NCBI RefSeq assembly: GCF_047496725.1
Contig: NC_132981.1
Location: 5,236,001-5,300,000 of the forward strand
Source: Anoplolepis gracilipes
Taxonomy: Eukaryota > Arthropoda > Insecta > Hymenoptera > Formicidae
Length of the DNA stretch: 64,000 nucleotides
Direction: 5' to 3'
Shown here: piece by piece, positions 54,585 to 64,000 of the stretch
How positions within the stretch are numbered: position 1 is the first letter of the stretch
Layout of the letters: the number at the start of each line of letters is the position of its first letter
Made by a program: the position numbers and the translations under genes
The notes under the pieces: model-generated
What the model was told of the DNA's origin: nothing
The model's database searches: none
What the model saw: only the letters and a program-made list of their open reading frames with translations

Positions 54585-54597
54585 GTTACTAAGCAAC
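54585..54597 (-). promoter_or_regulatory. RFX X-box upstream of Gas8
   Basis: Read on the minus strand this is GTTGCTTAGTAAC, which fits the X-box RYYNYY-N(1)-RRNRAC. It lies 188-200 bases upstream of the Gas8 start codon, on the side and at the distance known for RFX targets among ciliary genes. The identity of the downstream gene makes the site credible; binding is inferred. Confidence 0.6.
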
Positions 54598-54703
54598 CAA
54601 GTCTATGCATCGATATGGATCCTATATCCTATATATGCAGATTTTATTTTCGATGAGACAATAATCTAAATAGAAAATGTAAATTAAAAATATATACATT
54701 ACG

Positions 54704-54706
<3 letters not shown>

Positions 54707-54760
<54 letters not shown>
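54707..54760. repeat. TA microsatellite, about 27 units
   Basis: An uninterrupted TA run between the Gas8 promoter and the pantothenate kinase 3' region; further TA-rich sequence follows. Confidence 0.95.
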
Positions 54761-54765
<5 letters not shown>

Positions 54766-56044
54766 AAATTTATATATTCATTTATGTACGTGCATATATT
54801 GCATTACATGTATTACATGTTTAAAAATCTCATTTTTATAATTTAGAATGTATACTAATATATATATGTATATTAATATATTCACATTTTATATATATAA
54901 TGACATTTGTTAATATATTAGCATTTATTAAATATATATATTAAAATGATATTTAGCAGAAATTAATATTTATTTGGCATACTTTTTAATAATATATATT
55001 GTATATGTAGAAATGCAAGCTATATTTTTTCTATATAAAAATGTTGTGTGTAATATCAAATTAATTGATAAATTACAAATAACATATGAGAAGTTCTAAT
55101 TATCACATTTCAGATAATTAAAGTGGAATTAAATACATCATGATTGTTGTTTTTTCCCAATGATTTTCATTTATTCACATTACTCCATTACTTCTTAAAA
55201 ACAAAATTTGACACTTTGGAATATATCATTTCGTAATAGCTGAAGGAAGCATGTATATTCTAAATTACAAATCACGATATTTCGCTGTAACAATATAAAG
55301 ATGTAAAAAATTTTTAGTTTTCCAGTTACTGCTAGTCGCGCAGAAAAGCGAATGGTATTTCATTAAAATTTTATTCAATTAAAAGCTCGTATCAAGAAAT
55401 TTTTCCTTCTAGTAACGCGCAACGTATTAACAGCAAAATTATAAACATATCAACATTGCATAAGTACCAATAATTACAATAGTTTTATTCACTGATTATA
55501 AACTTACGAAAAATCGTGCACGCAAATATAATAACGATTGCCATTACTTATATACATAAAAATCTGTGCATTCGTAGAAAAATTTGACAATATAAATTAT
55601 GAGGTAGAACTAGTCTATATACGGCATGTAACGAACATCGGGAGCAAAGGCAATCCTTAATTCCCTTTGGATTTGGTCCATTATCAATCCTATCTGCCGA
55701 GTCGTGCTAAATTTATATTCATACTTGAATAATTATATTGAAATAATTACTTTCTAACAGAAAAAAATTACCCTGACACAATTTTTTCTACAAAAAGATG
55801 TGAAAAAAATTATATGACAAAATTTACTGATCTATAATTATATTTTTTAAATATAGAGATCCTTTCGTCTCGTGATAATAAACAATTGCTTCACGTGCGA
55901 ATAATTAAACTAAAGATATAATAAAAATAAATAATTTTATGTTGAACAATCTTCGTCAAATATTCACTCGAAAAATTCTGTCGAGCTTATATGGAATGCT
56001 GTATGTCGCATGATGATTGCTCAATCCCACATCTTTCATTGTAT

Positions 56045-58115
56045 TTAGCTCGATTCGCCATTAAATTGCAATAAACATCCCACAGCACCAAAATAACCCT
56101 GAAATCACGGAGATTCATCTGTAATATCTAAATGACTAATTTTTAAAATTTTTAGGGTATTATGTTTTTACTTCATGTTCCAAAAACAGAGCTTTCAAGG
56201 TTCCTTTAGACCAATAATCCATAGCATAGGCCAATAATTTCATCGATATGGGATTTACCCTGAGAAAATTTCCAACAAATACAACCTAAAAGTAAAAATT
56301 GTTGTAAAATGCTGGTATAAAAAAATGTATATAATACAATGTATATACATGTGTATAATACCCTTTCAATCTTTTCATTAACAGCACACATGCGTGCAAT
56401 GGAACCGATATTATTTGTGATAGTAACGAGCGTTGCACGTGCTAGATCTTCCTTCGTGACTGTATTTCTACGGTCTTTGGAATTCATTTGTCCGAAACTA
56501 AAAATAAAGAACAAAAAATAGAATTGTGATGAAAATAAAAGATTAATTGCAGAATTAATAATTGTTTAAATTACCTGCTCGCAACTAGGTCTCCAGGAAG
56601 GCCAAAAGGACCATAATCACCACCATATATATCTTTGACCAATTTATCTACTCTTGTGTTATCGCCACCTGTCGCTAATTCTATCGCTTCTTCGAAGGTA
56701 TTACAACCGGTAAGTAAACAACATAATCCCAAAAATGTTCCACCTCCTAAACTACATAAAATAATTATGTTATATTGATATTGCTTAACAATGAATCCTG
56801 TTTCAATATGCAATATGTATATATACATAACATGTTCAATATAATATATACATATATATATATTTACCTTGTTCCAGATATTCTTTTAAAATTTTCTGGT
56901 CCATATACAGCTAATATGCTTACTCCAGAGCCTATGTTAACAAGCTGCAAGATACAATTGTCAAAAATAATTTCTGTCGAGAAAACTGTATGCAAGAAAA
57001 TATTTTCACGTATCCTTACCAAGAAAGGATATGGTTCAGAAAAGTCATAAGGTACTTTCTGACATTTGCTGTCATCGGTGGGATCCGACCAATAATAGCA
57101 TTCATGCGGATTCGTGGTTTCTATGTAGAGCATTCCACGTATTAAACTATCTAATTCATCAAATTTTGCCAAATTCATATTTACTTCCTGCATCAAAGAT
57201 ATTTCAAAATTATGTGATTTGTGATTGTGATCAATAATAACTAGATTAATTAATATCAAGATGCGTGATTCCGCACCTTTTTAAAATTATCCTCGAATTT
57301 AAAGGCACCACCACCTGTGGCGCAAACAGTAGTCACAAGATTCGCCATGCCCTTTGATTTTGCTAGTGCTAAAAAATTTCCCATTTCACTTGTAGGAAAT
57401 CTAATGAAATGTAACGTTCCTTGTCTACCTCTAATGCGAACATTATCCATCTGAAATAGTAATTGAAATCATTATATATAAACAACAAATTTATATAAGT
57501 AGGTCTATATAAGTAAATTACAATTAGAAATCGAATATTTAATACTGTACTGACTTGTAAATGCGTGTCACGATGACCAGTTTTTCCATACGCCGAGTTT
57601 TTAGTAAGATATCGACGAATATTTTTCAATGTCTCAACTTCTGCATCTGCCTCGTCTCTCGTTATATCCTTTGGCTCAAAGTATACTAACTTACACAGTG
57701 TACCACCTATATCCATTCCAAACCAAGGCATTGCTATAACAATAATATATGATTAATATTTCATTTATTTATTGTTAAATAAAATTAATTTGTATGTAGG
57801 AATATGATAAAAATATTTGAAGATACAGATATTTTTAAAAAGGCAATTATTAGCAATTTAAAAAGCACAATTTTACAAAAACAAATGAAAGAGATTAAAT
57901 CTTTTAGAAATGTGATTATTAATAAGCTTGTCATGCAGAAAAATTGTTGCGATGAAATGCAAAGGTATACACACAGCAAAACCTTGTCTAATTATAGATG
58001 TTTACTTGGGGGTACACAAGCAAAGTGAGTATATTTCTGAGTTTTTTTGTCAGAAGTATTACTTACTTTATTATTTTACTTATGTATGCAATCAATATCT
58101 TATAAACTACTTCTT

Positions 58116-58151
<36 letters not shown>

Positions 58152-58444
58152 ATTATAAGAAAATATTAAAGTTCTAAAATAATTGACATAATAATCACAA
58201 ACACAAAGTCACTAAATATCATTTACAAACAATATACCAGCCAATATAAATAAAAATAATAAAAAGTAAATATAATAAATAATAATAAAAAGTAAAAATT
58301 AGCAATCTAAGCACACATACAGTCCATTGACTCACAAGGAGATGAATGATTCCTCGGTTCGCTAGCTATAATCTTGCCAGTGGAATACCCATTGGACTCC
58401 ATGTTTTTTGGAGTTAAATTATTTTTATGGTTCTGCGGACTCAT
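56045..58444 (-). CDS. fbl: Pantothenate kinase (type II, eukaryotic)
   Basis: Phosphorylates pantothenate with ATP, the first and controlling step of coenzyme A synthesis. Nine coding exons on the minus strand: 58444-58321, 57733-57555, 57450-57277, 57187-57020, 56944-56868, 56751-56575, 56497-56362, 56285-56172 and 56098-56045 (TAA). All phases match, giving 400 residues. Residues 1-42 are a polar N-terminal extension, and an in-frame TGA just upstream fixes the start. The core starts at about residue 43 with PWFGMDIGGT (phosphate loop at 49-53). Later motifs are CATGGGAFKFE, VNIGSGVSILAVYG, SLGGGTFLGL, DIYGGDYGPFGLPG, EDLARATLVTITNNIGS, FVGNFLRVN and YFGAVGCLLQ, all diagnostic for animal PANK. 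The homologue in Drosophila is fumble (fbl). The 5' UTR probably starts in an exon near 59.7 kb, with another acceptor near 58490. Compartment cannot be decided: no clear mitochondrial presequence is seen. Confidence 0.96.
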
Positions 58445-59194
58445 TGCTCAGAGTTGAATAGCTTATAAATTTTTCTTTATAGTAATGAGCCTCTTTGCTG
58501 TAAGAAAAAAATACTTGTTTAAATATAAAAAATATTAAAAATGTAATATACATATAACATAGATTATAATATATACATATATCAAATGATAAGAAATATC
58601 TTACATTTGACCTTATTAGAAGAAATAATATAAATAGATTTATTTTTTCTTTCTCTTAATATATATTAAGAAAAAGAAAAATATGTGTATACATATATAA
58701 ATGTATTATATATATACACATATAAAAAAGACTTTATAGACAAAAAGCCTTTTTAACTTTAAAATATTTAAAGATGTTTGTATAGGAGACTATTTTACCA
58801 ATTCTGAATACAATTATCATTAAATATACAGGGTCAAAGATCATCTTTCATTATGCACTGCCTGAAATGTCTATATATAAATTTACATAAGCGATCTCAT
58901 ATATTATTATATTATGTGCATGTTTTAAATCTTTCGCATTACTTTAATTTATTTGCTTTTATGTGCTTTATATATGCGTGAGATCAAAATGAATATAAAT
59001 TTTGCTGCGTCGTTATTGAGAATATTACAATCAAAATAGGAGATTATTATTCCTTAAATTACAAATTTAAAATTAATATTTTAATAAATATTTTTTATAT
59101 CACATGATATATAAAAATATAGTGTCTGTTAAACTTTAAACAAGTATACAGCATTATTATGCCTTTCTAACATTGAGAACTTATTTGATATATG

Positions 59195-59198
<4 letters not shown>

Positions 59199-59274
<76 letters not shown>
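59199..59274. repeat. TA-GA compound microsatellite
   Basis: A TA run (59199-59244) changes directly into a GA run (to 59274), inside the presumed leader intron of the pantothenate kinase gene. Confidence 0.95.
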
Positions 59275-59278
<4 letters not shown>

Positions 59279-59722
59279 AAAGAAAGGGAAAGATCTTACT
59301 CTTTAACAGACACCCATCAGTTCACTATTTTTAAATGATAAGAAATGACAGAAACACGAAGCGTCACGTTATATAAGTCACAAGTGATAAATTAACAATC
59401 ATTAATTTTTTATTTCTATTATATGACATATTATATGACTTCGATCCGATAGTTATATCACAATATTCCACCTATCATTCACCAACGTCGTGCATCACAT
59501 CGACAGCACCGTTCATCACGATGTAAAAATTATCGTTAAAAAATTTTAATCTGACGACACTAAACGCCAACCTGTCCTCGATCACGCAAGTCGTCGTCGT
59601 CCTCGACCAGGGCGACGGACGTCAAGTGCCGCGTCGTTCGAGAAGTCGTGTCAACGACGGAATGCACGACGAAGAGAGTGGCGATGGCGTGACGTCCCAC
59701 GCCAGGCCGGCGTGACACTTAC

Positions 59723-59880
59723 TCATCGAATTTTCGGGCGAGCGCCGGGAACCGCGCAAGTCAACCAGAACCGTCTTCGACCTGACGCTCCCTTCTGCTC
59801 CGCTCGCACTGTCCGACTGTCCGAGTCTCGGCACCGTGCGCAACGGCGACGATCGTAGCCGCCAAGGCACAGGGCACAGT
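59723..59880 (-). promoter_or_regulatory. Probable promoter and first non-coding exon of pantothenate kinase
   Basis: A CpG-rich island ends, on the minus strand, in the donor ATGA|GTAAGT at 59723. If spliced to the acceptor near 58490 it would form a leader with a short uORF (ATG A + CA AAG ..., stop after about 11 codons) ahead of the main start at 58444. The upstream limit is a guess. Confidence 0.4.
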
Positions 59881-61117
59881 GCTGTATAAATTGCACATGC
59901 ACAAACTGTACGTAATGGTGTATATGATAACTGTACAATGAACGGGATTCGTAAAAACGACGGCAACGGCCGCGTACACTATGAAACGTTCTACTCTATC
60001 AGTTACATATATATACTATTATGTGGAAAAATGCGCGACTCTCATTTATATTTATTGCAGTGAACTCGCTCGGGCACATCAAGGCCGTGATAAAATAAGC
60101 TAAAATATATCAAGCATGCAAGCATTGAATATATGCAATATAATTATGCATATGTATTTTCTATTAAATAATTGATAGGGCCGAATTTGAATATTGATGG
60201 CTCATCATCATTTCCTTCTCTTTTTTCTATGAATATTTATCTTGTTGCGATACAATATCACTCTTTATCTATTTACTTCATGAAACAATCATTTCCGGTT
60301 ACTTGAGGAAAAAATAGCCGCGCACCATAACAGAACTCTTTAGAAATGACGTGGCGGCAATCAGCTGATCATATTGAATTCTTCCTCTCTTATTTTTCTT
60401 AGAAGCAATGTGCGTTCTCTTATTAAACAATTTATGCTTTATGATTTTCAGAGACAGTCACAATTATAATGCCCTATATGTTTGAGCTCTTAGTGAAATT
60501 ATTTTTTATTCTCCTGTCTCTTCCTGTCTATTCCCTATACAAAATTATATTTTTCCTAAAATTAAATTAAATTTTATTATTCATACTTTATACACTTTTT
60601 AATACGTTACTCTAATGCAAAGACCATTGAGTTATTCTATTTATACAATTATTTTTATTTTGTGTGTCAATCCAAATCATGTATCTAATTTTATCACTCT
60701 TATTGCAATACCGCGCAAAAATTTCGACAAACCATTAAATTAATCTACGACTCTAAATTTTTATCATCTTTTACTGTGACAAACGACAAGCTCTTTCGTG
60801 TCATTTATTCTATTGAAACATAATTATCTACATTTTCTCGATTTTTTTCTCGTAAATAGCTTTTAAATTAAATGATTTCCAAATGATATCAATATAATCG
60901 CAACCATATAAAATAATATAATATTTCTTGCATCATGTACATGATATTTAAATGCCATGAAATGTCACAAAACTACTGTTTAAACTATCTTATCACTTTA
61001 TTTTACTGTCTTAAACACATTTATTTTTATGTCGTATTTATTGTAAATATTGAATAGAATAAGTATGTAGATTTTTTTTTGACGATACGGAAAAGATTAT
61101 CAGGTCAATTATCTTAA

Positions 61118-61123
61118 CACGTG
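61118..61123. promoter_or_regulatory. CACGTG E-box, distal to IMP3
   Basis: Palindromic ACACGTGT, about 730 bases upstream of the IMP3 start. It is the farthest of three CACGTG sites before this gene. Confidence 0.3.
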
Positions 61124-61569
61124 TCAAGATAGCATTTTAGACAGTTCTATTTAAAATATTCTTTATTCAATTATATATCTTACATTTAAGGAAAATCAGA
61201 TAACAGTTTATATGTAATAAAAAACAATAATAATAAAATTTCAAAGTGATAAAAATTTTATATCTTATAAGTTTAACCAAAATTGAACAATCTAATAATT
61301 AAAATTGTCAAAAAGATATAAAAAGTACTTTAATTTATTTAACAAATAAATTTATTCATATTTGTGAGTTTTTCCGACTCTTCATTTATTATCGCAGTCT
61401 TAAAAATAAATAATCTCATCACCTTTTGAAAGGTAACATGATTCTTTTTTGACAATTTTGTTGAAATTCTTTTCATTTTTCACCTTTTTTTCGTCTTTGG
61501 AAGAAAATTATACAAGCTTTATTTATTGTCCTAAAGCAAGTGCAAAATTTATATATAAGTTTATGACAT

Positions 61570-61575
61570 CACGTG
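61570..61575. promoter_or_regulatory. CACGTG E-box upstream of IMP3
   Basis: A canonical CACGTG, 280 bases upstream of the IMP3 ATG. Myc/Max-type factors bind this hexamer and control ribosome-biogenesis genes in animals; use here is inferred. Confidence 0.4.
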
Positions 61576-61633
61576 GCGCTTTTTTTGACATATGTACATC
61601 ACATGTCATGCGCCATTTCTAATAATTCACTAG

Positions 61634-61695
61634 CTCGCACATGAGGGCTTGTTTCCATTTATAACTCGCACATTAGGGCTTGTTTCCACTTATAA
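61634..61695 (+). repeat. Tandem duplication of a 31-base unit in the IMP3 promoter region
   Basis: Unit 1 (61634-61664) and unit 2 (61665-61695) both start CTCGCACAT and share AGGGCTTGTTTCCA; they differ at two positions (G/T and T/C). A third partial start, CTCG, follows. The repeat lies 155-216 bases upstream of the IMP3 start. Confidence 0.85.
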
Positions 61696-61760
61696 CTCGA
61701 TTCGAGAGAGAGTTACTAGAACTCAGATCGTGACGTATGGCCTATGGCGTATGAATTCCA

Positions 61761-61766
61761 CACGTG
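61761..61766. promoter_or_regulatory. CACGTG E-box, proximal to IMP3
   Basis: A second canonical CACGTG, 89 bases upstream of the IMP3 ATG, probably in or next to the core promoter. Confidence 0.45.
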
Positions 61767-61849
61767 GAGTTCTTACTGTAGAACAGATTTTTCGGATGTA
61801 AATAAAAATTTTATACTAATCAAGCAAATTGTTATATTGATTATTCACA

Positions 61850-62666
61850 ATGAGAAAATTAAAGTATCATGAACAAAAGCTGCTGAAAAAGGTAGATTTT
61901 TTATCGTGGCCGGCCGATAACAATCTTCATGAGGTTAAGATCCTAAAGCGATATTGTATTCAAAAAAGATCGGACTACACAGTGTAAGAATGAAAAAATT
62001 ATTTTACATTTTAATATAATTTTCAATATAAAAAAATGTTTTAAAATTATTTATAATTATAAAATAATTATAAAAAAAACTTAACTATAATTGTAGATAC
62101 AACAAATTGTCACGCGAGATACGAGAATTGGGTAAAAAGATTAAAGAAGTCGAACCTGATCATCCTTTTCGCATAGAGCAGAGTGCTTTGTTACTGGAGA
62201 AGCTATATATGATGGGCTTAATCTCCACCAAGTGGGACTTGTCTCAAACTCAGAAAGTAACTGCCAGTTGTTTCTGTAGACGAAGACTCCCAGTTGTCAT
62301 GGTGCGCAACAAAATGAGCCAAACAATATCAATGGCAACAAAGTTGATAGAACAAGGTCATGTCAGAGTTGGGATCGAAGTTATAAAAGATCCTGCGTTT
62401 TTAGTAACAAGGTAACATTATTTCTCTTCTTTTCTCTCTCTCTCTACTTGTATTATATAAATGTATAAAGTAAATAAAATGATTATGTATATTTGACAGA
62501 AATTTGGAAGACTTTGTTACATGGGTAGATACTTCTGCTATTAGGAAACATGTACTAGAATATAACAATGAGGTAAGATTTTCAGCTTCTCATATTATAC
62601 ATGTTATTCGTTAAATTACATTTATGTACATTTGTTTTGCAGAGGGACGATTTTGACTTGGTATAA
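61850..62666 (+). CDS. IMP3: U3 small nucleolar ribonucleoprotein IMP3
   Basis: A nucleolar protein of the U3 snoRNP/SSU processome (IMP3-IMP4-MPP10 module) that helps U3 RNA pair with pre-rRNA during 18S rRNA maturation. Four exons: 61850-61983, 62097-62411, 62500-62572 and 62643-62666. The junctions GT+A (Val45), AG+A (Arg150) and phase 0 are all consistent, giving 181 residues (human has 184). The N-terminus MRKLKYHEQKLLKKVDFLSW is the family signature. The middle has the ribosomal S4-like motif FCRRRLPVVMV at 104-114, followed by the S4 RNA-binding fold (IEQGHVRVG, DPAFLVTR) to about residue 160. The tail is the usual short acidic RDDFDLV. The upstream region carries CACGTG sites and a 31-base tandem repeat. 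Annotation is secure. Confidence 0.97.
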
Positions 62667-64000
62667 ATCTACATATTAATTGGACGTGTGCTTGTGAAAT
62701 TGTGTATTTTTAGAAACAAAAGAAAATATAGCGTTTATTGTAAATATTTATAATCAAATTCTTTCAACAAAAAATTGTCTTCATTATTGTATATGTCTTA
62801 CTACTTTTCTTTTCATTCAAATTGTTATTATACATAGGTAAATCATTGAAGATATTGCTTTTAATGTAAAATTCAACAGCGCTAACTTTATTTTTAGAGG
62901 AATTCTTTCTTAACACCACTTTTATACATGATGCAGTTAATTATAAGTACGTTTGAGATTATATTACATTAATGATTTTATTTATTGAGCTGAGTTTTGT
63001 TATTTGAACATTTGTTGTACATACATTTCTATATCTCACTTTCTAGTGGAATTTCTTTATAGAATGATAACCATGCGTATTGTAATGAGATAAAGTTTAT
63101 TATTAAAAGTCGGATTAGAATCGTCGCCACTTTTCAGATTGTACGTAATCATTTAAACATATGCACACAAAACACATTTACATAATTATAATTGCGAAGA
63201 ATCTTATTTTGAAGTATAAACGCAACATCTCAATTGATTTTCTTGCTCGCAACTTAGAACATAGCAGTTCAAAACAAATACAGAGAATAAGAATTAAGAT
63301 AAAATTACGCTACATTTGACACTAGACACGACACAAGAGTTATTACAGTAATATATTTTTTTTATACAACTCGCTGACAATTATAGATTTGAATTTCTAA
63401 AAAACAGAATCTTGAATATAAACATGAATATTAAACAGAATCGTTACATAAGATAATTAAAAACGCAGCGTACAATAACGAAAAAAATAATGATTCAGTA
63501 TAATGAATTATACCACGTGCATTCCGAGCAGCCACTCATTCATATACTTATAATGATATAATTAGTATTTATTATGATATTATGATACAAATGTTACATG
63601 TTAATATCTTTATAGTAATCGGCAGTCTCTGTGCTGGTCTCTGTGACATCGCCGCCGCGTTAAATAATCTTTATTACGTTCTACAGCGTATCCACTTCTC
63701 TAGGACGTAATTAACAGACCAAACGGGGGCGTGTGTCGGCTCAGGTCCCTAAGTATCTCCTTCTCCTTTTCCTCCTCCACCATCATCAACTATTTACATA
63801 AATGCCTTGCGAAATCTCTTCGTAACACGCTGCATTTATTAGATAGAACAAAAAAATCATTTACATTATTGTTTACTTTTCTCTCTTTTTTCTCCGATTA
63901 TGTATATATATATTTTATATATATATATAAAATATATAATATATATATTATTTTTGCAGCGCATATTCTCGCCGCACACACACCTCGTGAAATGTTTACC
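62667..64000. other. 3' flank of IMP3 and right edge
   Basis: AT-rich up to about 63.6 kb, presumably IMP3 3' UTR and intergenic DNA; no close AATAAA was seen. GC rises at 63620-63800, where a possible minus-strand last exon and its polyadenylation signal lie. AT repeats fill 63903-63950. Confidence 0.5.
63749..63789 (-). CDS. Possible last coding exon of a gene entering from the right
   Basis: On the minus strand an acceptor-like TTTATGTAAATAG is followed by TT and then codons for DDGGGGKGEGDT and a TAG stop. An AATAAA signal lies about 75 bases further on (plus-strand TTTATT at 63670-63675). The glycine/acid-rich tail is plausible as a C-terminus but very short. Sequence beyond the window is needed to confirm it. 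Confidence 0.2.

Larger units (their letters stand above)
54398..56044. other. Intergenic DNA between Gas8 and pantothenate kinase
   Basis: It contains the Gas8 promoter region (to about 54.6 kb), with a GACCTAGGTC palindrome near 54526, then a long TA repeat and AT-rich sequence that should include the pantothenate kinase 3' UTR. No exon was seen. Confidence 0.6.
58445..61849. other. 5' leader region of pantothenate kinase and IMP3 upstream region
   Basis: On the minus strand an acceptor TTTTCTTACAG near 58490 leads into the pantothenate kinase 5' UTR. A strong donor, GA|GTAAGT at 59723/59722, lies in a CpG-rich island (about 59560-59880) that is the likely promoter and first non-coding exon. 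TA repeats (58118-58148) and a TA-GA compound repeat (59199-59274) lie in the leader intron. From 60.0 to 61.5 kb the DNA is AT-rich with no coding signal. Confidence 0.5.

Overview
This window looks like nuclear DNA from an insect, most likely a hymenopteran such as an ant. It is AT-rich, with spliced genes, canonical GT/AG introns, short CpG-rich islands, very many GA/CT/TA microsatellites and long gene-poor stretches. The closest protein resemblances I can recall are animal proteins. No bacterial operon, phage, CRISPR array, rRNA or tRNA gene was seen. The species call is inference.

Left part (1-44.5 kb): sparse. One plus-strand gene is firmly supported here, the 3' portion of a secreted thrombospondin type-1 (TSP1) protein. 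Its three exons (9735-9907, 20539-20951, 22161-22369) join in consistent phases across a 10.6 kb intron. Its first exon or exons were not found and may lie in the first 9.7 kb or outside the window. The next 22 kb holds no gene I can defend, apart from one possible minus-strand terminal exon with a zinc-finger-like motif (31651-31835). It also holds a long fold-back element (41491-41663), a poly(A)-tailed retrocopy-like end (33569-33624) and many microsatellites.

Middle (44.5-50.1 kb): a minus-strand set of three phase-compatible exons of an unrecognised gene (44585-45367), apparently with one frame change. Next to it is a CpG-rich 5' region with a uORF and an orphan plus-strand start exon (45814-46119). 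Then comes a two-exon GT11 alpha-1,2-fucosyltransferase-like gene (48875-50067, 339 aa).

Right part (52-64 kb): compact housekeeping and ciliary genes. On the minus strand are an eight-exon Gas8/DRC4 gene (473 aa, cilium motility, with an RFX X-box about 190 bp upstream of its start) and a nine-coding-exon pantothenate kinase gene (400 aa, first step of CoA synthesis, with a likely non-coding leader exon near 59.7 kb). On the plus strand is a four-exon IMP3 gene (181 aa, U3 snoRNP, 18S rRNA processing) with three CACGTG E-boxes upstream. A possible last exon of another minus-strand gene lies at the right edge. These genes share no pathway; they are neighbours, not an operon.

I found no clear evidence for a wholly new biological system. 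The items most worth checking are the frame-shifted unknown gene at 45 kb, the fold-back element at 41.5 kb, the orphan start exon at 46 kb and the RFX-type sites.
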